Assembly: GCA_007922225.1 (NCBI GenBank)
Contig: ML679958.1
Location: 56,500,838-56,564,837, forward strand
Length of the DNA stretch: 64,000 nt
Direction of reading: 5' to 3'
Source of the DNA: Emydura subglobosa
Taxonomy: Eukaryota > Chordata > Testudines > Chelidae
Position numbers and translations under genes: made by a program. Shown here piece by piece: positions 47,705-58,944 of the stretch. The notes beneath the pieces are model-generated. The model was not told the origin of the DNA. It worked only from the letters and a program-made list of their open reading frames with translations, and did no database searches. Each line of letters begins with the position of its first letter. Positions within the stretch are counted from its first letter, which is position 1.

Positions 47705-48169
47705 CAGTGGTTCCCAACCTGTGGCTTGCAGGCCACTCTTCCAAAGTGGCCTGCCACTCCCTTCCCACTGGCCGCAGAACGGAGACGCTGCCTAAGGACC
47801 CAGGTGGAGTGCGTTGCCGTGGGGCTACAAGACCAGTGCAGGCTCCTTAATGCAGCCAAAGGGATGGGAGATCAGCGCTCCCCTTTCCCTGGCTGTAACT
47901 GGAAGCATGGCAAAGCGCATTGCCTGGGTCCATAAGCATTGGGGTCCCTGCTGGAGCCAGAGGGAGGGAAATACTGATCTCTTGTCCCCCTGGCTGCAGA
48001 AGGGAGACCAGTCACTGCCTAGGGACCCAGATGGAGCGCACGGGGCTATAAGACTCGTGCGGTTTTCTTTCTGCACCCGGGGAGGGGGCTGCTGGCGGAG
48101 ACTGGTGGCCCTTCAGAGTTGTAAAAATCGTATCTGTGGCCCTCGAGCCAAAAAGGTTGGGAACCACTG
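47705..48169. mobile_element. hAT miniature element next to the DGKH island
   Basis: The termini CAGTGGTTCCCAACC and GGTTGGGAACCACTG are perfect inverted repeats. The flanking octamers are GATTATAT and GACTAGAT, six of eight matching, as expected for an aged hAT duplication. It ends about 60 bp before the CpG island begins. The open frames inside are not transposase. Confidence 0.85.
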
Positions 48170-48766
48170 GACTAGATTCTTACCAGCGGTCCCAGACAGA
48201 GGTGGTCAGAGTGTGGCGGCGATGAGAAGCAGCTGAGACTCCAGCAGCGAACCCTAAAGCTTCTGCCCTTGCCTTAGTGCCGGGGCGGGTGTCACGGCAC
48301 GTTTGGTGTGTCTTGGTTGGGGGCAAGGAAGGGTGAGGGGACACTTGCATCCGGCCAGGCACGTCGTGGCTCCTTTGCTGCCTCCTTCCCTTCAGCCAGA
48401 GGTGGCTTGTACAGCCGAGTTGCGCGGAAAGTTACCCAGGGGGAGGCCCGGCAGCGAGCGGGGGGAAAGGAAGGGCGCAGCGGCCCTGCGGAGCGAGCAG
48501 GAGGCGCGGGGCCCGGTCCGAGGGGGACGATGCCCCGGCCCCGAGCCTGGGTTGCAGCCTGACCGTCCCCGCCTGTGGCTCTCAGCGGGAGCCGCCGGGG
48601 GCTCGGAGTCTCCGGGGATGGCCGCCGGCGGGGCAGCGGGATGCCGCCCCGCTGGAGGGGGAGAAGGGGAGCGTGTCCCCGCCGCTCTCGCGGGGGCAGC
48701 GGCCGTCAGGCGGGAGCCGGGCGCGCGTCCCTGCCTCGGCTGCGGAGCGCAGGGGGCAGGCGGCGG

Positions 48767-48777
48767 AAGATGGCGGC
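48767..48777 (+). promoter_or_regulatory. YY1-type initiator motif in the DGKH island
   Basis: AAGATGGCGGC matches the YY1 consensus. In CpG-island promoters this motif often sits within a few tens of bases of the start site, in this orientation. It lies 166 bp upstream of the DGKH ATG, so transcription could start near here. The motif is seen; its use as a start-site element is inferred. Confidence 0.5.
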
Positions 48778-48916
48778 CGGGCGGGCGGGCCGCTCCTGGG
48801 CCAGCGCTGCTGACTGCGGGCGGCGGCTCCTCCTCAGCTTGGTCCCCGCCGTCGCCGCCCCGCCCTGCCCGGGGAGGGGGGAGCGGCAGCAGCCCGGGCT
48901 GAGCCGAGCTCGTGTG

Positions 48917-48930
48917 CTCTCTCTCGACAG
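48917..48930 (+). other. DGKH: Splice-acceptor-like site 12 nt before the DGKH ATG
   Basis: A pyrimidine-rich run ending in CGACAG precedes GAGTCCGGGAAG and then the ATG. If used, the exon would run 48931-49104 and add four codons (E-S-G-K) in frame before Met1. It could receive the upstream exon at 37814-37870 or a non-coding exon within the local CpG island. If transcription simply starts nearby without an intron, the site is only 5' UTR. Confidence 0.45.
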
Positions 48931-48942
48931 GAGTCCGGGAAG

Positions 48943-49104
48943 ATGGCCGGGGCCGAGGCGGGGATGAGCGGCGCCGGGATCCAGCAGCCGCAGCAGCAGC
49001 CCCAGCCGGCGGCGGCAGACGAGTCCTCGGACAGCGAGGGGGAGCACGAGGGCCCCCAGAAACTCATCCGGAAAGTGTCCACCTCGGGCCAGATCCGCAG
49101 CAAG
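48943..49104 (+). CDS. DGKH: DGKH first coding exon (diacylglycerol kinase eta, N-terminus)
   Basis: Seen: an ATG in a strong start context (A at -3, G at +4) opens 54 codons that end in AAG followed by a consensus GTAAGA donor, phase 0. The peptide has a Gln/Pro/Ala-rich stretch (residues 12-25), an acidic Ser-Asp-Glu patch (26-36) and a basic end containing PQKLIRKVSTSGQIRSK (38-54). Known: the basic segment is the hallmark just before the pleckstrin-homology domain of type II diacylglycerol kinases. The EGPQ spacing fits eta better than delta, whose patch differs. The full enzyme phosphorylates diacylglycerol to phosphatidic acid and has PH, two C1 and a split catalytic domain; those exons lie beyond this window. 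RKVS is a plausible basophilic-kinase site (inference). Reading through the donor gives a longer open frame to about 49692, which is intron. Alternative: DGKD, judged less likely. Confidence 0.88.
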
Positions 49105-51119
49105 GTAAGAGCCGGGCGGGGACGGTGCCCGGGACACCCCCGGGGAGCTCGGGGAGAGGGGGCTGGAGCAGCTGCTGCATCCCGAGTCCCGGGACGGTGC
49201 CTGGGTCTCTGCGCCTGCTGCCGCCTCCCCCAGCTGCGGCGCCCGCATCTCTCCCCGCCTGCAGGGGGCCGAGCGCTCGGGCTGGGGGACGAAGCCGCTT
49301 GCAAAGCCCGCAGCCTCCCCGCTGCGTCCCGGGGAGAGAGAGAGAGAGAGGGGCAGCATCCGTCCCGCCAGCCCAGCTCCTCTCCCGCAGCTCCCGACCC
49401 TGGAGTTTTCTCCATTCACTCTCGGGGCCGCTCGGGCTCGCAGCTGAGCGGCCTCCGCGCTGTGGTAACGCCAGGGTCCAGTGTGAGAGTGTCCCCGCTC
49501 GTGGGGGAGCTTGCTAGCCACAGTGGCCAGCTCCTCGCCTGCGGCCACGTTCAGGCAAAAGTTTTTGAAGCGGACGATTGCTCTTTGAAAGCAGGAGTGC
49601 CACGAAGGAAAAAACGATTTCCGTTTGAAACCCACGCTGGAAACATGGAAGGAAACGTCTATCCATTCCCCCGGTTAGGCGTGAATACTTAAAATAGCTG
49701 TCAAAAGTTAACGTTAATGTCTAAAGGAAACTTTTCTGGCTGCTCTGAAGTTACCCAGGTGGGAATTGGGTACATTACTTTCTCATTCTGATGGACTTCA
49801 CACGCCTTTCCCGTAAAACTAAGGGAGATAAGAATGCTTGTGAGTCTCCAGATAACCAATGCTGAATAATTTCCTACTCAGGAGACTCTCAAAACACTTT
49901 ACAAACTATGGCCCTGATCCTGCAACTGGATATGCACAGAGAAACTCTGTGCCTGCACAGTGCCCCATTGAAGCTAACGTTTCTATGGATGTAGTGGTCA
50001 GTAAAGACATTGAGCTACACGGCAAATATAGAGTTTTTAGGGTCCAAACGACTTTGTTCAGGCCATCATGGATCCCACTGCAGGTTTAGGGTCTATACAA
50101 CAGGTCGTGGTTTTTTATGCAGAATTTCTGTTGCTGTCGATAAGGATCTGTTTGAGGATCAATGACAGAATATGGATTTCACTTAATTTTCTATTATAGT
50201 GCAGCCACCACTAGGTGAAAAGCATCAGCTGTTTAACAGCATAGAATAACTCCATGCAACAGTTTAGGGTAAAAAGAAATCTTACACAGAAATCCCCTGG
50301 TAAATATAACTGCTGTGTAGTGTAGGTTCAGAAAGCCTGGATTCTTGCTGTCATTTACAACTCACAATGATAATATGCAAACCAGAATATAAATAACTCT
50401 CCACCTAATTAAAACTGATATGCCTTTGTTAAAGAAAAGAAAGGTAATAAATACTTCACTAGCACTTTATTTTATAACTTGTGATGCATTATTTAAAAGT
50501 AGCTATATTTAGACAGACAACTCCCATTTAGTTTAAGGGTGTTGTATGTTTGCTATTGTAGCGGTTGGTGATCAGTGGTTACATGAAACCGCCAGAGCAA
50601 AGAACATCAAGGAACTGCTCTTTGACTCAGCTAGTCCCTTTCATTCCAATTAGATTTGTTAAGATTCATTTACTCAATGAGTGTGTTTGTAGGCCAAGGT
50701 TTTAATTAAATGGATTGGGTTTCTCTGACAGCTAATAATAGACATTTGAAAGAGACCAAAACAGGTATACTACATTTATTGCTCAAGTTTGTGGGGTGGT
50801 ATAATTTAACACTATTTTGTGTTGTTTTTCTCAAGTGATTGTTTACATAGTTACTTGAAACATTTCTGCAGCATGTATTGATTCCTTAGTTTAGAATACA
50901 AAAGCCTCTGCTAGAAATCATTTTTGTTTTAGTTTAGGAAGACTTTATTTTTAGATGTTTTGGTAGAGCTGATCATTGGTGAAAACTGCCACATAGTGGT
51001 TCTTTGCAGATGGAATCATTCAGTAATGGATTTTTTAATGTTGTGTATATCATAGCATTTATCAAATACGGGTATATTAATAGGACTGCCTACCTTGCTC
51101 CTTTCATAAACATATATTT

Positions 51120-51300
51120 CAGGGGTGGCCAAACTGTGGCCTGTGAGCCGGATGTGGCTCTTTTACAGTTAAAGTGCGGCTTGCAGAGCCCCTATGTCTG
51201 CCCGTTCTCTGCCTACTGGACTGGGGTGGGGAACTTGGAGTTTCTGCCCTGTGGCAGGGTGGTGAGGCTATAGGATTGTGCCCAGCAGGGAGGGAGATGT
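51120..51300. mobile_element. hAT miniature fragment
   Basis: It begins CAGGGGTGGCCAAACTGTGG, the same terminus as the intact copy at 23537-23744. No right terminus was found, so the copy is probably truncated; the right border is approximate. Confidence 0.6.
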
Positions 51301-54300
51301 CAGGGGGCCCAGTAAGTTATATTTTGTCATTTCTAAAACTGGCAGTGCTCAAAGTAAGCTGCTAAATTTCAGCTCTTCTCCTGAATTAAATACAAAAAGC
51401 TTGTTTACTTGACCAAGGAAAAATGAAATTGGAAATTAATGAAAAGAAAGAAAACTACATTTGAAGACCTCCTTAGACTGATCAGTTATGCATTGCTCCT
51501 CAACTAAGACTTCTGTTGCAGCATTATTTATTGAAGGTCTATTTTCACCCCACTTACTTATGTTGAGCAACACTTTTCTCCAAGAATAACTCGGTTGATT
51601 TCAATGGTATTACTTTCACAGTATGTTGCTATTCAACATGTGTAAGAGTGACAGGATCTGATCTTTAAGAACTTAGTTTCTTAATTTATTTAGATGTGTG
51701 TGCGCGTGCATACAAACCACCTATCCACACTCTAAGGGCTTGTCCATGGTACAAATAGGATGATTGTCAATGACAAAATTCTGTCAGGGACCCTTAATTA
51801 TCCCCCCTACCCTCCGGAAGGCAAACAGATTTGGACTTTGCAAGTTGTTCCCTCCACCTGTTTGGCAAAGTTGAAGACTGACAATATCCTTAAGGAAAGC
51901 ATTCTCTTTTTAAAACCTTTTTTAAAAGTTTAAGTATCTTGCTGTTTTTCACTGCCAGGGTATCGCACAAAAAGAGAGGCAGTCTTTAAGGTATCCAGGA
52001 CCCAAATCATTTAGTGCTTTTTATAAGTTAAAACCAGCTTTTTTAAACCTTGCCCTGGAAGCTGCTGCCTGCTATGGAGCACAGGTGTAATATACTCTCC
52101 GAAGAAAATGCCATTAAATAAACAGTTTTCCACCTTATGCATCATCTGCAGTTTGAATTGTCTTCAGCTGCAGTCTCAAATAGAGGGCACTGCAATAAAT
52201 CCATAGATTATGTGAGTTCCCCTCCCTTCTTTTCCTCACTGTGTGTGAGGAAGTACACATTTAATATTTAAAATGTTGCTCACTGGGATAACCTTATGAA
52301 ATAAGCATCTCATTTTCACTAGGGGTCTTGAGAAACAGCAGTCATACAATTTTGTAGCTGCATGCTCAGTACTGTACCAACAATATTATATGAAAGACAA
52401 TTAACCTTAAAATAGCAGAAAACACTCTGCAGTCCAAAGACCAAATTCTGTCCTTATTTATACTAAATTTGGCTTATTATTTCAGTTTCTTTCAAGATGA
52501 AAGTTCAAAAGTTTCTTCAAAGTAGACAGTGTTGGTGCCTACTTAAACGGAAAAGGTAGCTTATTCCAGCTGTTTGGAGCAGCAGTTCCAAAAGTCTGCC
52601 TATCATAATCAGTTTGGTTCTAGTCACTTTAAAATTAACACAACTGGGTTTAGTGAAGAGCAAACTACAGTAGTAGGAAAACTGTAACTGTCTTGTTTCA
52701 GCTCTTAATAATTGAAGCCTATCTGCGAGAAGAGGTTTCAATTTAGAGCTGATAGATTTTTAAAAAGTGTGTATGTCTCAGAGAAATGGTCCCTGAAACA
52801 CTTTGAAGCAGATTAGATAGATGAGTGTAGTTACAGGTCCTGCTCCTCATTAACCAAGTAGGTATCAAGAATTGCCCTTCCACAGCTAATCTTGCTGCCT
52901 ACTTTAATTGATTCATGGTCATGTTCTGGTGAATATATGCTTGCTCCTCAGGCTGGAAAAACAACCTCAGATCTATGGTTTATTGTGGAATGAAACAGAT
53001 TTGTTCTAGGGAATATGCAGGCAACTACAGAAATAAAAATTTTGTGTGGTAAATAAACTTTTATCTTGTCGTGTGGACCATCTCTTCCCTTTCCCCCATC
53101 CCAAATATTTCTGCTGCTGCTTTTACACAAGTGCTCTAACAGGAGATGTTCTGAATTTGGGATGTGTAAAGTTAAAGAAGATGTTACTGAATTGTTGTTT
53201 AGTTTAACGGTAAGAGTTATTATTGGACTTATACTCTTTTTAAGATCTTCGTTTGCTTTTGAGATGTCAGCAGCCATTATAGGGCTATACAAATAAAATA
53301 ATTAAATTAACACTATATTTTTATTGTCTTCAGTATGTAACACCAACCATTTACAAAACTGAACTTTCAAAAAGTTTTAAAATTATATCATATGCTTCAT
53401 AGTGCTAAGTCCCTTTAGTCACTTACTGTTTGCTTCTGGTATACATTTCTTTCTAGTAAGTGGCTGATGACAGTATTAGTATTAGACTTCAATGAATATT
53501 ATTTTCTCTCCTGTAATCTGTTTTGTCTAGAGTTTATTGTTTGGAGGTTTCAAACATGGATGCCAGATGACCAATGGTAATTTAAGAAAGCAATATTTTC
53601 TGTACAAAAAACTCATGAGAATGCTAAGGTGGCAAATTTAACCTCGATCCTTGTGCATATGTGTTATGCTTGTCTTAAGCTATATGCTCATATTCTTATT
53701 CTCAAATATAAAGTAACTGACAATTTATTTTTCAGTAATAGAAACGTGTAACATCTTTAAATTATATCATCATGCATATACACAAGTGGCAGAATTAAAG
53801 GTACAAAGTGTGCAGTGGTCTTCCTTAATTCCTTTGACCTGACACCATCTGCAGACTGTACAGGGAATGAGCCCTCGGAGTACTTACCTCAACCCATGTG
53901 TACCTGCACTGTTGTTTTCACTACACTGCTAATTTAGTTATGCAGGCATGTACAGCCCAACCATCCTTAGTTGAATGTTTTTCAAACTTATTTAGAACGT
54001 GAGTTTTTCAAAGTCTGAAACTCAGTTTTCAACTCAAAAATGCCTCTTCTCATTAGGGACTGTTCTGTAAATTCAAAATCTGCTTTTCACCCTAGGAGGT
54101 TTTAGTTGTAGTCTTCTTCAGAAAAAGGTAGAATTATTATTTTAATAATTGGAATAGTGTACTCTTTCTCCACTCTGCTCATAATTATATTAGTGAACCA
54201 CATTACACAAATTTCCCAGAAAAAAAAATCAATCTTGGAAAATTTTAGCCCAAAATATGACAGTTTCAGAAAGTTATGAGTGATTGAACATGGGAGTGTA

Positions 54301-57300
54301 GGAGACAGTGTAGTTAGAATGAAAAAGTTATGTTACTTTAAGAATAGTAGTCACTGCCACTTCAATTTGTAATAAATATTTGTGTAGCTGAAATTAAATC
54401 TACTCAGATATTTTTGTCATACATACATAGCAAAACTTATGCTGCTTCTCGCTGCATATCAGAAGTGGGGGAGGAAAGGGAGGTGCTTATAAAACCTTTG
54501 GTAGATATCTGCAAGCAATTCTTCAAAGAAACTAATTACTTTTGGGGTTTTTTGAGGAATATATTTTCTTGAAAAAATGGTTACTATTTTGGTTTGAAAA
54601 ATAACAGAAATGGAACTGTCTCCTGCTGGCTGGTGACCTACAGATGTGAAGAAAGGCAAGATAATAAGATTTTTATCTATACTACTGTGAGACATTTTCT
54701 TTTTATTTCTTTCTATATCAATTTTTTTAGAAAAGGGGTTGGGGAATAAAGATCAAGAGAATCTTTACCCAATTTTATGCTCTTGTGTGAGACTTCCACA
54801 GAACTTTGCAGACATGTTTCCATAGCCTGTCTAGGTGTGAAAGTCTTTTCCACAAATTTTTCAAGGTTTCATCCTTAATATTTAGTATTGTTATAATTTA
54901 TTATTTACATGTCGGTAGCTTCCAAGAGGAAGACAAGGCATTTGCTGAAACATAATTGCTAAATATATCCTTCAGGCAGTACTGTAGCTTTCTTTGTAGG
55001 TTTTTTGTCCTATTTTGCATATTGGAATGCTTCTTTTTAAATATCCAGTGATATGACTCACATTGTTATAGTTCAGTGTTCCTGTGTGCTGGTTTAAGAA
55101 ACATTTTCCATGCATTAACAGCTTTTCAAGCCAAGTTATTTAAATAAAGATCATTCCAATTAGTTGAATTCAATTTTGTAGTAATATATATCTGAGGGAA
55201 AAATGGACGAGGTCTAACTAACAAATTACTAGTTTTGCAAAGCATTTTTCTTTTTAACTGTGGAATGGAAATTTAAATTTTGTTAAGGCTTATGTTTATG
55301 CTGAAAAGTATTTTGAGTAGCCAAGATTGTTTAAAGCTTCTTTGAAAACTGACATTTAAAATTAATGTCTTGTAACTTTTTCTGGGTTTTAGCACATTCT
55401 ATTTGTTAGTTCAGATGGGTGTGACTAGAAAGTATTTGCTCTTCATGTAAGAGTATTGATGGACTTAGTTTATAATGGAATGTTTTATTAACTCGAATAG
55501 TTAAAATCAAGATTACCAAATGGCCATACAATAGGACCTCAAGACCAGACTGATTCCTACCCCTCCCCTCTGCTTACCGAATGCCCTTCTGACTAAAGAG
55601 TCCGAATGAACAGTTTATCTTGTTGTATGACCTAAAGATCACCAAACTCTGGCTTGGATGGAGTGCAAGAAGGAGTGTATTCCTGAAGAAAGAGCCCCCT
55701 CTAACAAAAATATCTTATCCCATCAAATTCAGGTGTTCAGTGCTAGCCACAGATGGCAAGAGTATACTGTGACTGCCATGCCAAAGCACAGGGAAGGAAT
55801 GCTCTAGGAAACAGCTGTGTCTCAGTCTGTTTAAGGCTTTATAGACAATCCATCAACATCTTGAATTGTTTTCAGTGGTGAATAGTACAGAGCGCAGGTA
55901 TAATTTACTCACATCGGACTGCCACATTTCATCATGCACTAGCTAGAACAGCCAAGTGGTTTTCAATAGTAGCCTATAATAGAACGCATAATATGACAGT
56001 AGTCTGTCCTGGAAGCAACCAAAGCATAGATTGCTGTGATGAGGTTTATATAAGAAAGATAGGCTAGACTATAAGAACAGCCATACTGGGTCAGACCAAT
56101 GCTCCATCTAGTGCAATATTTTGTCTTCTGACAGTGGGCCAGAGGGAATGAACAGAACAGGTAATCATCAAATGATCCATCCCTTATTGCGCATTCCCAC
56201 TTTTTGGCAAACAGAGGCTAAGGACACTTCAGAGTATGGTTTTGCTAGGATCATCTAGGCTAGCTGAGGATGATAGAAAGTGCCCTAGACAAAAAATGCC
56301 ACTTAGGAATGGTGATGGTTTCATTATGAACCTCTGAAATGGAAGCTGAACATAACTCCTCATTTGAGGGATAAATTGCAGCCACTGCCCTTCCTTATGG
56401 TTTCCGCATCCATCTATCTATCAACATGACCTCCAGTTAGAATTGTGGATGAAGCTATCTCGGGCAGGCATGTATGACATGGAGGCTGCCGAGTCTGAGC
56501 TCAATGAGAAAGTCATGTAGAGCAGGGTACTGGCATACTAATGTCCAAAATATCAGTGACAGCTACAGCTGAAGCAGCACTGTGTAAGTGCAAAACCATA
56601 TTACCATTTGTCTGATGGGGTAATTAAGGCACAGAGAGATTTGGTGAGTTGGCAGGATGGGCCCCTGGCTCTGGCATTGGCTATAGTATCAAGAGAACTG
56701 GATTTTGGTCTTGGGTAGACAGTTCATTTTCTGTGATTTGCTTACTGTGTCTTACTAGTATTTGGGGTGAAGATAGGCTGTGCTGTGCATGCATGTTATT
56801 TACTCAGCTGCAGGGTGAACATACGTATCTTGTTAAGTGTGCAACGGGTGAGACTGGCTTCATCAGGAATGATTAGAATGGCCAGGTCTGCTTGTTTTTT
56901 TTCAATTTAATAATCTGTGACCTGACAATCTCACTTATTTAAAAAATGAAACAAAACTTTCTATCTTTGTCTGTGGAAAAGGGGAAAAAATTATATCCCC
57001 ACTTGCCCCCTTAACTCCACCCCCCGACCCCAGGAAATTCCAAAACCAAAACTTTGTTTAAAAACCTCCCTATCAGTTATGGTTGCTAATTGACAACAAT
57101 TTAGTTAGCTGTCACACTGATACTAAACCCAAGGAACTAAGGGCCAGGGGCAACTAAGCACAAGCAAACAAATAGTCGGGAATGAATGTCTTGTACTGCA
57201 CACATAATAAAGCAGAATGTTATTCTTATATAACCCATGTGTTTCATCACAACACAGCAACCATAATGGTGACCCAAAATAACTGTTATTTCATTGGTAA

Positions 57301-57344
57301 GCTCAAAATATAAACTCTACACAAGAAACTTAGGAAAAGAAACA

Positions 57345-57456
57345 GGCCCTGATCCAGCAAACCATTTAAACATGTTAGTAGCCCCATTAATGTTTATGGT
57401 GTTTATCACATTCTTAGAGGTAGCATGTTCTTAAGTGCTTTTGCTGGATCAGGACC
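57345..57456. mobile_element. Palindromic miniature (CCTGATCCTGCAAA family)
   Basis: GGCCCTGATCCAGCAAACC at the left is mirrored by GCTGGATCAGGACC at the right. It is the same foldback family as 46160-46283. Confidence 0.7.
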
Positions 57457-58067
57457 ATAAACATTATATATACATATTATGCCACATTGGTCAATAGGTT
57501 CACATAAATGTATACCTTAACTACTGATGCTTTTCTCTGCAGTTCGTATATTTGCTGTTTTGTTTGAATAATCTTTTTTTAAATAAGTTTGCTGATATTT
57601 TATAAATGTTACTGTTCAGCAATATTATTTTAAAAAGAAAATATTTAGTTAACATAAAATCTCCAACAGTCCTGGTAGGAGAGTTAATGCTGTGTTGTGA
57701 TGAAATAAGTATTACTTTATACTTGATGAGAAAAATGTTTATTATGTGTGTAGTGGCCTTTATGATGTCCTTAGCTATTCATTTCCTTGCTTTTAAATGT
57801 TTGGGTTTTAAATGTGAGAGATTACTTATTGTCACTTAATAACCTTAACAGGTTTTTGAAACTAAGTATTTAGTTTTTGTGAGGTTGTGAGGTTGGATAC
57901 TTGTTCAATGGGAAGTGAAAAACATGGAAACCCCCCCTCCAGATCTATACAAGAAGAACCTTTGAGAGGACGTACATTTCACAATCCAGTGGATCCTCCG
58001 TGAAAGGAATGAGTGAAACTCCTGTAAAACAATGCTGTCTACGCATGTAATCTTGCTGTTGTGCTGA

Positions 58068-58355
58068 GATGACCTGACTACACTAGAAAATTGTGTTGTT
58101 TTAACTATGTTGGTTTTCAACTATGTTGAAAAATCTATATCCCTGAGTGATGTAGTTAAACCGACCTGAGTGAGTCACCATGTAGACGGTGCTAGGAAGA
58201 ATTCTTCCATTAACCTAGCTACTGCCTCTTGGGGAGGTGGATTACTTACAGTTACGGGAGAACCCTTCCCATTGGTGTAGATTGTGTCTACACTGAAGCG
58301 CTGCAGTGGTACAGCTGTGCTACTGTAGCATTTTAAGTGTAGACAATCCCTAAGT
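58068..58355. mobile_element. Harbinger-like miniature element
   Basis: CCTGACTACACTAGAAAATT at the left and AAGTGTAGACAATCCC at the right are inverted ends. The body carries the CCGACCTGAGTGAGTCACC-type block shared by related copies. Borders are good to a few bases. Confidence 0.65.
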
Positions 58356-58534
58356 TCTATGTCTCTGGAAATTTAACTGAATCCAAAGAGGTGACAGGCT
58401 ACATTGGATGGCCACATACTGTTATGTGGTTGCTTAACCACAGCTACTCATTTTGTGACTGTCTCACTGACATCACTTATGGCTGCTGTTGTGCTCAGGA
58501 ACAGTGTGGGGGGGAGTGCCTACCCCAAATCTCT

Positions 58535-58935
58535 GGGTTGGTCTACACTGTAGAAATGCTGTGTAAGCTGTACCTCTGTAAACATTTACACTACAACATT
58601 GCTTCCACTGATGTAAGTCACCCACTGCACCGAACTAATAACTCCACCGTAGCGAGAGGTGTAGCACTTAGGCCGATGTAGTTAGGATGACGTAGTGTCC
58701 ATGTAGATTGCCTGTAACTGCCTGTTAGCCTGTTATCTGTCAGACCTGCGTGGGGCTCCAGCTGAGGCTGCCAGCCCTCCATGCAGTCCCATTTAAGTCG
58801 GTGCCAGCACTCCTGGTGAGGGTGTACACCACCAGCAGAAGGAGGGTAGTGTGGACTTGAAAAACTGCAGTAATTTTCTGAGGTGGTTGTATGTCAACCT
58901 AACTTAGGTCATCTCAATTTTGTAGTGTAGATAAG
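58535..58935. mobile_element. Harbinger-like miniature element
   Basis: GGTTGGTCTACACTGTAG at the left and TAGTGTAGATAAGGCC at the right are inverted ends. The right end is identical to that of the element at 12336-13053. The middle is GC-rich, as in that copy, but shorter. Confidence 0.7.
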
Positions 58936-58944
58936 GCCTTAGTG

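Larger units (their letters stand above)
48230..49500 (+). promoter_or_regulatory. DGKH: CpG island and proximal DGKH promoter
   Basis: GC and CpG density rise sharply from about 48230, just after a hAT insertion ends at 48169, and fall off after about 49500. The stretch holds many GGGCGG-type Sp1 boxes and no TATA box, as in broad housekeeping-type promoters. It encloses the first coding exon and the start of intron 1. Long open frames on both strands here follow from the scarcity of stop codons in GC-rich DNA and are not taken as genes. Confidence 0.8.
49105..58067 (+). other. DGKH: DGKH intron 1 (5' part), mostly unassigned
   Basis: From the GTAAGA donor onward I find no further exon; in particular the PH-domain exon is not present in the window. 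Repeats recognised are a half-copy of the CCTGATCCTGCAAA palindrome family near 49910-49990, a hAT end at 51120, one Harbinger-like end near 51735, weak relics of an old LINE or SINE near 51950-52200 and 55690-56060, a LINE tail near 56070-56190, a possible MIR piece near 56600-56660 and a palindromic miniature at 57345-57456. The rest appears unique. Confidence 0.6.

Noticed and set aside
48303..48902. 199-codon plus-strand frame upstream of DGKH
   Set aside because: Gly/Ala/Arg-rich low-complexity translation of a CpG island, overlapping the presumed promoter and 5' UTR.
48943..49104. DGKD instead of DGKH
   Set aside because: The basic motif is shared, but the EGPQ run before KLIRKVSTSGQIR fits eta better. 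Synteny genes are outside the window, so some doubt remains.
48706..49635. 309-codon minus-strand open frame over the DGKH island
   Set aside because: It lies opposite a recognised coding exon in CpG-rich DNA where stops are rare. It is low-complexity, has no known domain and no splice context.
48943..49692. 249-codon reading of DGKH exon 1 without splicing
   Set aside because: Homology ends exactly at the AAG/GTAAGA donor, and the sequence beyond has no relation to the PH domain that should follow.
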